Assembly: GCF_965342175.1 (NCBI RefSeq)
Contig: NZ_CBDRBL010000008.1
Location: 62,001 to 126,000, forward strand
Length of the DNA stretch: 64,000 nt
Direction of reading: 5' to 3'
Origin: Actinacidiphila sp965342175
GTDB lineage: Bacteria; Actinomycetota; Actinomycetes; Streptomycetales; Streptomycetaceae
The position numbers were made by a program, and so were the translations under genes. Shown piece by piece: positions 52,215 to 59,791 of the stretch (its first letter is position 1; every line of letters begins with the position of its first letter). The notes under the pieces were generated by a model. That model ran no database searches. It saw nothing but the letters and a program-made list of their open reading frames with translations, and was not told the DNA's origin.

Positions 52215-53263
52215 GTCAGGACATGTCAGAAGAGAACCTGCCGGCCAGGCCGGCACACGAGGGCGGCGGCCAGGTCGCGACCGCGGACAACCCGTTCGCG
52301 GACCCGGGCCTGCCGGCCCACCAGCCGCGTCGCCAGGACATCGACGAGAAGGCCGCGAAGTCTTCGGAGCGCACGGTCGCGCTCCTGTTCACGGTGTCGA
52401 TGCTCGCCACGCTGGCCTTCATCGCGAGCTTCGTCGTCATCCCGATCGACAAGATCGTCTACATCTGGCCGCTGGGTCACATCAGCGCGCTGAACTTCGC
52501 GTTGGGCATGACCCTCGGCGTCTCGCTGTTCGCCATCGGCGCCGGCGCGGTCCACTGGGCCCGCACGCTGATGTCCGACGTCGAGGTCGCCGACGACCGT
52601 CACCCGATCGAGGCGAGCCCCGAGGTCAAGGCCAAGGTCATGGCCGACTTCGCCACCGGCGCCGGCGAGAGCCAGTTCGGGCGCCGCAAGCTGATCCGCA
52701 ACACCATGCTCGGCGCGCTGACCCTCGTGCCGCTCTCCGGGGTGTTCCTGCTGCGCGACCTCGGCCCGCTGCCGGAGGACAAGCTGCGCCACACGCTGTG
52801 GTCCAAGGGCCGGCTGCTGATCAACCAGAACACCAACAAGCCGCTGCGTCCCGAGGACGTGGCCGTCGGCTCGCTGACCTTCGCCGTGCCCGAGGGCCTG
52901 GAGGAGGAGCAGCACGACTACCAGGAGCAGCTCGCCAAGGCGGCCCTGATGATCGTCCGCATCGAGCCGGACGACATCAAGGACAAGAAGTCCCGCGAGT
53001 GGGCGCACCAGGGCATCCTGGCGTTCTCCAAGATCTGCACCCACGTCGGCTGCCCGATCAGCCTCTACGAGCAGCAGACGCACCACGTGCTCTGCCCGTG
53101 CCACCAGTCGACGTTCGACCTGTCCGACGGTGCCCGGGTGATCTTCGGCCCCGCCGGTCACGCGCTGCCGCAGCTGCAGATCAGCGTGAACGGCGAGGGT
53201 TACCTCGAGGCGCTGGGCGACTTCGAAGAGCCCGTGGGCCCTGCCTTTTGGGAGCGTGGATGA
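52211..53263 (+). CDS. qcrA: Menaquinol-cytochrome c reductase Rieske iron-sulfur subunit
   Basis: A 350-residue Rieske protein. The actinobacterial form has three N-terminal helices (about 60-80, 92-115 and 170-190) instead of one. The [2Fe-2S] ligands are in CTHVGCPISL and CPCHQSTFDLSDG (near 275 and 298). The twin-Arg-like GRRKLIRNTMLGALTLVP precedes the third helix, as needed for Tat export of the folded domain. It accepts electrons from menaquinol at the outer face. ATG 52211 and the stop both overlap neighbours as ATGA, giving strict translational coupling. Confidence 0.97.
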   Translation: MSQDMSEENLPARPAHEGGGQVATADNPFADPGLPAHQPRRQDIDEKAAKSSERTVALLFTVSMLATLAFIASFVVIPIDKIVYIWPLGHISALNFALGMTLGVSLFAIGAGAVHWARTLMSDVEVADDRHPIEASPEVKAKVMADFATGAGESQFGRRKLIRNTMLGALTLVPLSGVFLLRDLGPLPEDKLRHTLWSKGRLLINQNTNKPLRPEDVAVGSLTFAVPEGLEEEQHDYQEQLAKAALMIVRIEPDDIKDKKSREWAHQGILAFSKICTHVGCPISLYEQQTHHVLCPCHQSTFDLSDGARVIFGPAGHALPQLQISVNGEGYLEALGDFEEPVGPAFWERG

Positions 53264-54897
53264 GCACCAACACGAGCGCGAGCGCGAAGCCGCGCGGCAA
53301 GGCGCCCGCCGGCGAACGCGTCGCCGACTGGGCCGACGGCCGGCTGGGCATCTACAGCCTCGCCAAGGCCAACCTGCGGAAGATCTTCCCGGACCACTGG
53401 TCCTTCATGCTGGGCGAGATCTCCCTCTACAGCTTCATCATCGTCATCCTGACCGGTGTCTACCTGACGCTGTTCTTCCACCCGGCGATGAACGAGGTCG
53501 TCTACGACGGCTCCTATGCGCCGCTGCAGGGCATCACGATGTCCGAGGCGTACGCGTCGACCCTGCACATCAGCTTCGACGTGCGCGGCGGTCTGCTCGT
53601 CCGGCAGATCCACCACTGGGCGGCCATCGTCTTCGTGGCCGCGATGCTCGTGCACATGATGCGCATCTTCTTCACCGGTGCGTTCCGCAAGCCGCGCGAG
53701 ATCAACTGGGTCTTCGGCTTCCTGCTGCTGTTCCTCGGCATGTTCGACGGCTTCATGGGCTACTCGCTGCCGGACGACCTGCTGTCGGGCACGGGTATCC
53801 GCTTCATGGAGGGCGCCGTGCTCTCCGTGCCCATCGTGGGCACGTACCTGTCGTTCTTCCTGTTCGGCGGTGAGTTCCCCGGCACCGACATCGTGCCGCG
53901 GTTCTACACGATCCACGTGCTGCTGATCCCGGGCATCATGGCGGGCCTGCTGGTGGCCCACCTGATCCTGGTCTTCTACCACAAGCACACCCAGTTCCCC
54001 GGCCCCGGCAAGTCGGAGAAGAACGTCGTCGGCATGCCGCTGTTCCCGGTCTACACGGCCAAGGCGGGCGGCTTCTTCTTCATCGTCTTCGGCGTCATCG
54101 CGGCCATCTCCGCGCTGGTGTCCGTGAACCCGGTCTGGGCGTACGGCCCGTACCGGCCGGACCAGGTGTCCACCGACGCCCAGCCCGACTGGTACATGGG
54201 CTTCTCCGAGGGCCTGATCCGCATCATGCCGGGCTGGGAGATCGACTTCCTGGGCCACACGCTCGTGCTGGGCGTGTTCATCCCGCTGATGGTCTTCCCG
54301 CTGGTCCTGGGCTTCATGGGCGTCTACCCGTTCCTGGAGTCCTGGGTCACCGGTGACAAGCGCGAGCACCACCTGCTCGACCGCCCGCGCAACCGTCCCG
54401 TCCGCACGGGCATCGGCGCCGCCTGGATCAGCCTCTACCTGATCCTGCTCGTCGGTGGCGGCAACGACCTGTTCGCGACCCGCTTCCACCTGTCGATCAA
54501 CGCGATCACCTGGGTGGTCCGGATCTCGTTCTTCGTGCTGCCGGTGCTGGTCTTCTTCATCACCAAGCGGATCTGCCTGGGTCTGCAGCGGCGCGACCGC
54601 GACAAGGTGCTGCACGGTCGCGAGACCGGCATCATCAAGCGGCTCCCGCACGGTGAGTTCATCGAGATCCACGAGCCGCTGGAGCAGGGCGCGCTGTTCA
54701 AGCTCACCCAGCACGAGCAGCCCAAGCCGCTCGACATCGGTCCCGAGGTGGACGAGAACGGCGTGGAGAAGAAGGTCGGTCCCACGGCGAAGCTCCGCGC
54801 GAAGCTGTCCCGCGGCTACTACGGCGAGGGGACGCAGATCCCCAAGGCCACGGTCGAGGAGTACGAGGAGATCACGAGCGGCCACGGTCACCACTGA
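53260..54897 (+). CDS. qcrB: Menaquinol-cytochrome c reductase cytochrome b subunit
   Basis: A 545-residue cytochrome b with eight core helices plus a long cytosolic C-terminal tail (about 120 residues) seen only in actinobacteria. The b-haem ligands are in VRQIHHWAAIVFVAAMLVHM (near 115-130) and FYTIHVLLIPGIMAGLLVAH (near 220-235). The quinol-site PEWY motif is replaced by PDWY (QPDWYMGFSEG), as is usual for menaquinol enzymes. QcrB is the target of compounds such as telacebec in mycobacteria. ATG 53260 overlaps the qcrA stop. A terminator follows 24 bases after the stop. Confidence 0.98.
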   Translation: MSTNTSASAKPRGKAPAGERVADWADGRLGIYSLAKANLRKIFPDHWSFMLGEISLYSFIIVILTGVYLTLFFHPAMNEVVYDGSYAPLQGITMSEAYASTLHISFDVRGGLLVRQIHHWAAIVFVAAMLVHMMRIFFTGAFRKPREINWVFGFLLLFLGMFDGFMGYSLPDDLLSGTGIRFMEGAVLSVPIVGTYLSFFLFGGEFPGTDIVPRFYTIHVLLIPGIMAGLLVAHLILVFYHKHTQFPGPGKSEKNVVGMPLFPVYTAKAGGFFFIVFGVIAAISALVSVNPVWAYGPYRPDQVSTDAQPDWYMGFSEGLIRIMPGWEIDFLGHTLVLGVFIPLMVFPLVLGFMGVYPFLESWVTGDKREHHLLDRPRNRPVRTGIGAAWISLYLILLVGGGNDLFATRFHLSINAITWVVRISFFVLPVLVFFITKRICLGLQRRDRDKVLHGRETGIIKRLPHGEFIEIHEPLEQGALFKLTQHEQPKPLDIGPEVDENGVEKKVGPTAKLRAKLSRGYYGEGTQIPKATVEEYEEITSGHGHH

Positions 54898-54920
54898 TCA
54901 CTGAAGCTGTGCCACCGGGC

Positions 54921-54951
54921 AGGGTCCCGTCCATCCGATGGACGGGGCCCT
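54921..54951 (+). terminator. Hairpin terminator after qcrB
   Basis: 14-base arms (54921-54934 and 54938-54951) with one mismatch and a three-base loop, followed by a TTTCCC run. Confidence 0.85.
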
Positions 54952-55024
54952 TTCCCGTTCCCCCCGCGCCGATAGGCTGGAGCCGAAGGTGTCCCGCCGT
55001 ACGTCAGACCCCATGGAGTGGACC

Positions 55025-56089
55025 ATGAGCGTTGTGAACCCCGCCGGAGGCGCATCAGTGGCGGGCGGCTCCTGGCCCGACGTCCTGAACGCGCTGCTGA
55101 ACGGCCGCGACCTGACGGCCGCGGAGGCGGCGTGGGCGATGGACCGGATCATGAGCGGCGAGGCCTCGGACGCGCAGGTAGCCGGCTTCATGGTGGCCCT
55201 GCGGGCCAAGGGGGAGACCGTCGAGGAGGTCACCGGCCTCGTCGAGTCGATGTACGCGCACGCCCAGCCGCTGCACATCCCCGGCCCGGCCGTGGACATC
55301 GTCGGCACGGGCGGCGACCGTGCCAGGACGGTGAACATCTCCACGATGTCCGCCATCGTCGTCGCCGGCACGGGTGCCAAGGTCGTCAAGCACGGCAACC
55401 GGGCGGCCAGCAGCGCCAGTGGCGCCTCCGACGTCCTGGAGAAGCTCGGCATCAACCTCGGCCTGCCCACCGACCGGGTGGCGGAGGTCGCCGAGGACAC
55501 CGGGATCACCTTCTGCTTCGCCGCGAAGTTCCACCCCGCGATGCGGTTCGCCGCCCCGGCCCGCCGCGACCTGGGCGTCCCCACCTCGTTCAACATCCTG
55601 GGCCCGCTGACCAACCCGGCGCGCGTGGGCGCCTCCGCCGTGGGGTGCTTCGACACCAGGATGGCCGGCCTGATCGCGGGCGTGCTGGCCCGCCGCGGCT
55701 CCTCCGCACTGGTCTTCCGGGGCGACGACGGTTTGGACGAGCTCACCGTCACGGCCACGTCCCAGGTGTGGGTGGTGCGAGACGGGAAGGTCGAGCAGGA
55801 GTCCTTCGACCCGCGCGACGTCGGCATGGAACTGGTGCCGATCGAGGCGCTGCGGGGCGCGGACGCCGCCTACAACGCCGACGTCGCCCGGCGGCTGCTG
55901 GCAGGTGAGACCGGCCCGGTCCGCGACGCCGTGCTGCTCAACTCGGCCGCCGCGCTGGTGGCGCTGGAGAGTGCGGACGGTCCGCTGACCGAGCGGATCG
56001 CGGCCGGTGTCGTCCGGGCGGCCGAGTCGATCGACTCGGGCGCGGCCGCCCGCACGCTCGAGCGCTGGGCTGCGGCGACGCACGCGTAG
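55025..56089 (+). CDS. trpD: Anthranilate phosphoribosyltransferase
   Basis: A 354-residue enzyme that adds phosphoribosyl to anthranilate in tryptophan synthesis. The PRPP-binding DIVGTGGDRARTVNIST is near residue 95, KHGNRAASSASGASDVLEKL near 122, and FNILGPLTNPARVGAS near 190. An N-terminal helical domain (NGRDLTAAEAAWAMDRIMSG) matches the family. ATG 55025 is chosen because GGAG lies eight bases upstream; ATG 55013 would add four residues. TAGGCT at about 54973 is a likely -10. It stands alone, away from other trp genes, as is common in Streptomyces. Confidence 0.97.
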   Translation: MSVVNPAGGASVAGGSWPDVLNALLNGRDLTAAEAAWAMDRIMSGEASDAQVAGFMVALRAKGETVEEVTGLVESMYAHAQPLHIPGPAVDIVGTGGDRARTVNISTMSAIVVAGTGAKVVKHGNRAASSASGASDVLEKLGINLGLPTDRVAEVAEDTGITFCFAAKFHPAMRFAAPARRDLGVPTSFNILGPLTNPARVGASAVGCFDTRMAGLIAGVLARRGSSALVFRGDDGLDELTVTATSQVWVVRDGKVEQESFDPRDVGMELVPIEALRGADAAYNADVARRLLAGETGPVRDAVLLNSAAALVALESADGPLTERIAAGVVRAAESIDSGAAARTLERWAAATHA

Positions 56090-56128
56090 GGGGCGGCCGC
56101 GGCGAGCACTCGACCCGCCTCTCCCCGT

Positions 56129-56420
56129 TCATCCGGACACGTCCGGGGGTGCTGATCCGTGCAGAACGGCGCCGGCATCGGTGACGAATGCGTCGCAGGC
56201 TGCTTGAGCTGCGCTGCCACGCTGGAGCATGTCCGCTCTGTCGTCAGTCCGGATGATCACGCTGGTGAGCTCCAGCACCACGCAGGCCTGATCGCCGAGT
56301 CGCCGACCTGGGCCCGGCGGCCTCGTCGAGGTGAGCGAGGAGGTCACGGGCCAGGCGCGTGACGGCGTAGAAAGCGGTCCCGGGATGCGCCGGGCGGGGG
56401 CGGGGCCGGGTCACCGCACG
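56129..56420 (-). pseudogene. Possible frameshifted remnant of a small gene
   Basis: Two adjoining minus-strand frames look like parts of one helical protein. FYAVTRLARDLLAHLDEAAG (about 56340-56400) lies in one frame. GDQACVVLELTSVIIRTDDR and the following ADMLQRGSAAQAACDAFV (56150-56290) lie in another, ending at a TGA at 56129. Neither has a clear start and no family was recognised. A frame change near 56300 would join them. It could also be chance. Confidence 0.35.
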
Positions 56421-56600
56421 CCGCCGTTCTGCCGCCGCGCACACCGTACGGGGCTGTCTCCCGGCCGGATGCGCCCTGCGGGCGCCGGGGCGTCCCCGGG
56501 GCCCGTGCGGGCCGTCCGCACAGCGCATGCGCGTGCGGAGCACGTCCGGGATGCGGACCGAGGGTTGCGGCGTCCTGCCCGTGTGGCATCATGCTGCGCA
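56421..56600. other. Gene-free GC-rich stretch before the riboswitch
   Basis: No reading frame with coding character is seen here. It should hold the promoter of the riboswitch-controlled transcript, though no clear -10/-35 pair was identified. Confidence 0.4.
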
Positions 56601-56684
56601 GGTCACGAGTGACAGCGAAACGGCCCCGGCCCGCTGTCCGGCAACCCTCCTTCCGTGGCGGGGTGCCCCGGGTGATGACCAGGC
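56601..56684 (+). promoter_or_regulatory. SAM-binding riboswitch, SAM-IV type (SAM-I/IV clan)
   Basis: The core reads GGTCACGAGTGACAGCG at 56601-56617, CCGCTGTCCGGCAACCCTCC at 56631-56650, and GGCGGGGTGCCCCGGGTGAT then GACCAGG at 56657-56683. The outer GGTCA pairs with TGACC (P1), GCGGGT-type and CCCGG pairings form the inner stems, and GGCAACCCTCC with GGGGTGCC is the conserved SAM-binding core of the clan. The short P1 and GGTGCCCCGGGTGATGACC ending match the SAM-IV variant known from Actinomycetales. High SAM should reduce expression of the aminotransferase gene 190 bases downstream. Confidence 0.85.
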
Positions 56685-56717
56685 CGCAGGCAGCGAGGTC
56701 TGCGGCAAGCGCGGTCA

Positions 56718-56729
56718 GAGGAGTTCCTC
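56718..56729 (+). promoter_or_regulatory. Self-complementary Shine-Dalgarno of the leader ORF
   Basis: GAGGA-GT-TCCTC is a small perfect hairpin whose left arm is the ribosome binding site of the ATG at 56731. Pairing would hide it, so access could depend on the state of the riboswitch 34 bases upstream. Confidence 0.4.
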
Positions 56730-56730
56730 C

Positions 56731-56751
56731 ATGAGCATGCGAATGCGCTAG
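56731..56751 (+). CDS. Putative Met-rich leader peptide (six residues)
   Basis: ATG at 56731 to TAG at 56749-56751 encodes MSMRMR: three of six residues are Met. It has an AGAGGAG ribosome binding site eight bases upstream and follows a SAM riboswitch. GGGCC/GGCCC (56751-56755 with 56761-56765) forms a hairpin starting at its stop codon. A leader whose translation senses methionine supply, in series with SAM sensing, would fit the pathway. This is inference: six codons can occur by chance. Confidence 0.45.
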   Translation: MSMRMR

Positions 56752-56872
56752 GGCCTGCAGGGCCCCCAGCCGCCTCCCCTCCCTCCCCGGGCGTGCGCCG
56801 CCCGCTGTGCCGAGGGCTGTTCCGTCACCACTGACGTCGACTCACTTCACCCTGTTCACAGGAGACTTCGCC

Positions 56873-58240
56873 ATGTCCCTCAGCGCTGCCCTGCCCTCGT
56901 CCGTCCACGCCCCGCTGCCCGTCCTGGGGCGCGAGGTCCTCGTGCCGCTCGTGACCGGGGGTGAAGTGCCCTACGCCGCCCTCGACTACGCGGCGAGCGC
57001 CCCCGCGCTGCAGCGGGTCTGGGACGACGTGGCGGCCTACGCGCCCTACTACGGCAGCGTGCACCGCGGGGCCGGGCACCTCTCGCAGCTGTCGACGGAC
57101 CTGTTCGAGCAGAGCCGGGCGACGGTCGCGGAGTTCCTCGGCTGCCGTCCCGGCGACCAGGTGGTCTTCACCCGTTCGACCACCGACTCACTGAATCTGC
57201 TGGCCGCCGCCGTGCCGGCGGGCACGAACGTCTTCGTCTTCGAGACCGAGCACCACGCGTCCCTGCTGCCGTGGCGGAACGCCGAGGTCACCTACCTGGG
57301 CGCTCCCCGTACCCCCGGGGAGGCCGTGGCGACGCTGCGGCGGGCCCTGGCCGCCGGGGTGGCGGACGGGCCCGCCCTGGTGTGTGTGACCGGGGCGTCC
57401 AACGTGACCGGCGAGATTTGGCCGGTCCGGGAACTGGCGGCGGCGGCCCACGCCCATGGCGCCCGCATCGTGCTGGACGCGGCGCAACTCGCCCCGCACC
57501 ACCCGGTGGACATCGCCGACCTCGACGTGGACTGGGTGGCGTTCTCCGGGCACAAGCTCTACGCGCCGTTCGGCTCCGGAGTGCTCGCCGGCCGCGCCGA
57601 CTGGCTGACCGAGGCCGAGCCCTACCTGGCCGGCGGCGGCGCCTCGCGCCGGGTGGCCCGGCGCACGGACGGCGGGGTGGACGTCGACTGGCACACCACC
57701 GTGGCCCGGCACGAGGCCGGCTCGCCCAACGTGATCGGCGCCTACGCGATCGCCTCGGCGTGCCGGGCCCTGACGGAGGCCGGCTTCGACCGGCTGGTCG
57801 AGCGGGAGCAGGCCCTGCTCGCCCGGGTGCGCGCCGGACTGGCCCAGGTGCCCGAGGTGAAGGTGCTCTCGCTCTTCGGCGACGACGCCCCGCGGGTCGG
57901 CGTCGTCTCCTTCGTCGTCGAGGGCTGGAACAGCTCCAACTTCGCGGCGGCGCTCTCCGCGGAGTACGGGATCGGCGTCCGCGACGGCCTCTTCTGCGCG
58001 CATCCCCTGGTGCGCACGCTGCTCGGAGCGGGCGGCGGCGAGCCGGGCGAGTGCGGGGCACCCGAGGCCGCTCCCGGCGACCCCGCGCTCAACGCCATCC
58101 GCGTCTCCTTCGGCGTGGGCACCCCCGACGAGCATGTGGAACGCTTCGTCGACGCGGTGCGGGAGCTCGTGGCGGAGGGCGCCAAGTGGCGTTACCGCAC
58201 CGAGGGCGGCCGCTGCGTGCCCGAACGGGACCGGGGCTGA
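56873..58240 (+). CDS. Class-V aminotransferase / cysteine-desulfurase-like PLP enzyme
   Basis: A 455-residue PLP enzyme. The phosphate-binding VVFTRSTTDSLNLLAA is near residue 105, FETEHHASLLPWRN near 125, the Asp in RIVLDAAQLAPHHPVDI near 207, and the PLP Lys in WVAFSGHKLYAPFGSGVLAG near 230. The Cys in VRDGLFCAHPL (near 378) lies where desulfurases keep the catalytic Cys, but the surrounding loop differs from SSGSAC, so true desulfurase activity is uncertain. CAGGAG lies nine bases before ATG 56873. The SAM riboswitch upstream places it in sulfur or methionine metabolism. Confidence 0.88.
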   Translation: MSLSAALPSSVHAPLPVLGREVLVPLVTGGEVPYAALDYAASAPALQRVWDDVAAYAPYYGSVHRGAGHLSQLSTDLFEQSRATVAEFLGCRPGDQVVFTRSTTDSLNLLAAAVPAGTNVFVFETEHHASLLPWRNAEVTYLGAPRTPGEAVATLRRALAAGVADGPALVCVTGASNVTGEIWPVRELAAAAHAHGARIVLDAAQLAPHHPVDIADLDVDWVAFSGHKLYAPFGSGVLAGRADWLTEAEPYLAGGGASRRVARRTDGGVDVDWHTTVARHEAGSPNVIGAYAIASACRALTEAGFDRLVEREQALLARVRAGLAQVPEVKVLSLFGDDAPRVGVVSFVVEGWNSSNFAAALSAEYGIGVRDGLFCAHPLVRTLLGAGGGEPGECGAPEAAPGDPALNAIRVSFGVGTPDEHVERFVDAVRELVAEGAKWRYRTEGGRCVPERDRG

Positions 58241-58277
58241 GCCGCCCGGCCGGGCTCCGCCTGCGGCGCCGCGCCGG

Positions 58278-58559
58278 CTACGCGTCCAGGCCGATGGCGA
58301 AGGCGGTCTCGAGGTCGTGCTGGGAGTAGGTGCGGAAGGCCACGTGCGTGTCCGTGGCCTCGACGCCGGGGATCTTGCTGATCCGGCCCGGGATGACGTC
58401 CGCGAGTTCGTCGTGCCGGGCCACCCGCACCATGGCGACCAGGTCGTACGTCCCGGTGACGGAGTAGACCTCGCTGACGCTGTCGAGCGCGGCGATGGAC
58501 TCCGCGATCTCGGGGATACGGTCGACGCTGGTCTTGATGAGCACGATCGCGGTGATCAC
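58278..58559 (-). CDS. Lrp/AsnC-type ligand-binding (RAM) domain protein without HTH
   Basis: A 93-residue stand-alone RAM domain: VITAIVLIKTSVDRIPEIAE, SEVYSVTGTYDLVAMVRVAR with the Gly-x-Tyr-Asp ligand loop, and the C-terminal THVAFRTYSQHDLETAF. Full Lrp proteins carry an N-terminal HTH of 60 residues, which is absent here. It probably binds an amino acid and may modulate other Lrp proteins by mixed oligomers. GTG 58559 overlaps the stop of the rhomboid gene (GTGA), so the two are coupled. Confidence 0.9.
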   Translation of the reverse strand: MITAIVLIKTSVDRIPEIAESIAALDSVSEVYSVTGTYDLVAMVRVARHDELADVIPGRISKIPGVEATDTHVAFRTYSQHDLETAFAIGLDA

Positions 58560-59335
58560 GGCTGGAGGTCTCCTCGGGTCGCCCTGGCTGCGGGCTCAAG
58601 CTTAGGCGTTGCGCGGTAGCAGACCCACGCGCACAGGAAGCCGAAGACGAAGCCGGTGATGTGGGCGAGGTAGGCCACCCCAGGACCCGTCTGCTGGATC
58701 GCGCCGGCGAGCCACTGCAGGACGAACCAGAAGATCAGCACCATCCAGGCGGGGAAGCGCAGCGGCAGGAAGAAGAGGAAGGGGAAGACGCTGGTCACCC
58801 GGGCCTTGGGGTAGAGGCAGAGGTAGGCGCCGAGCACCCCGGAGATCGCCCCGGACGCGCCGACCAGGGTCTGGGTGGAGGAGGCGTGCCCGAGCGCGTA
58901 GCCGTACGTCGCCAGGTAGCCGGCGGCGAGGTAGAAGAGCAGGAAGCGGACGCGGCCCATGCGGTTCTCGACGTTGTCGCCGAAGACCCAGAGGAAGAGC
59001 ATGTTGCCGAGCAGGTGGACCCAACCGCCGTGCACGAACAGCGCGGTGAGCACCGACCCGAACGGCGGGGCGGCGAAGGACCGCAGCGAAGGGCAGCCGG
59101 TCGGCATCGGCACCTCGGCCAGGGGGATCCGGCCGTGCCAGAGCTCGGTGGGGATGACTCCCCAGCGGGCGAGGTACTCGGCCTGGGCGCACAGGAGGTC
59201 GTGGCCCGTGCCGTACACGAGGTTGAGTCCGGAGAACGGGCTGATGAGGAAGACCACCCCGCACAGCGCCATCAGTGCGTACGTCACCACGGGTGTGCGA
59301 GGGCCTGGGTTCTTGTCGTACACCGGGATGAGCAT
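58556..59335 (-). CDS. Rhomboid family intramembrane serine protease
   Basis: A 259-residue membrane protein with six to seven helices. The catalytic Ser is in LVGASGAISGVLGAYLCLYP (GxSG, near residue 157) and the catalytic His in AYLAHITGFVFGFLCAW (near 230). The HGGWVHLLGNMLFLWVFGD segment (near 107-125) is the family's helix 2 motif. A periplasmic loop of about 45 residues with two Cys lies between helix 1 and that motif. It cuts membrane proteins within the bilayer; its substrates are unknown. ATG 59335 is used. The open frame continues far upstream but without a sensible start. Confidence 0.93.
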   Translation of the reverse strand: MLIPVYDKNPGPRTPVVTYALMALCGVVFLISPFSGLNLVYGTGHDLLCAQAEYLARWGVIPTELWHGRIPLAEVPMPTGCPSLRSFAAPPFGSVLTALFVHGGWVHLLGNMLFLWVFGDNVENRMGRVRFLLFYLAAGYLATYGYALGHASSTQTLVGASGAISGVLGAYLCLYPKARVTSVFPFLFFLPLRFPAWMVLIFWFVLQWLAGAIQQTGPGVAYLAHITGFVFGFLCAWVCYRATPKLEPAARATRGDLQP

Positions 59336-59450
59336 GGACCGATCATGACGGAACGGGTGTAACGGTCGCGGGGAGCCTCGCCGCAGCGCGCGGGACCACC
59401 TAGGCCGTAGGGTGACCGGAACGCATCTGCGCGACCCGAGGAGACGACCG

Positions 59451-59702
59451 ATGCCGGTGCCCCTGCCGACCGCCACGACCCGCTGGCGTTGCACCCTGTG
59501 CGGCAACCTGACCCGGTTCGACGTCACCCGTTCCAGCAAGGTCGTCGAGTACATCCACCTGGACCTGGCGGGCGAGCCCACGGTCGAGGAGCGCGAGGTG
59601 GTCAGCGAGACCGTGGAATCGGTGCGCTGCCGCTGGTGCAACGCCGTGGACCAGGTCGAGCTGGTCGACCGCCCCGACGCGGCGGCGGCGACGCAGGCCT
59701 GA
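59451..59702 (+). CDS. Small zinc-ribbon protein
   Basis: An 83-residue protein with two CxxC knuckles, RWRCTLCGNLTRFD (near residue 14) and SVRCRWCNAVDQVELV (near 62). They are separated by a beta-rich stretch (SSKVVEYIHLDLAGEPTVEE), forming a likely four-Cys zinc site. GAGGAGACG lies eight bases before ATG 59451. Such proteins often bind nucleic acid or partner proteins, but no specific role is known. It precedes the NYN-domain gene by 89 bases in the same direction. Confidence 0.82.
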   Translation: MPVPLPTATTRWRCTLCGNLTRFDVTRSSKVVEYIHLDLAGEPTVEEREVVSETVESVRCRWCNAVDQVELVDRPDAAAATQA

Positions 59703-59791
59703 GCGCCGCCGGGGACAATGGAGGAAGGCGGCGCGGCCGGAGAGGTTGAAGGAGGCCGGGGAGGCGCCCACGGACTGGACGGGAGTGACGG

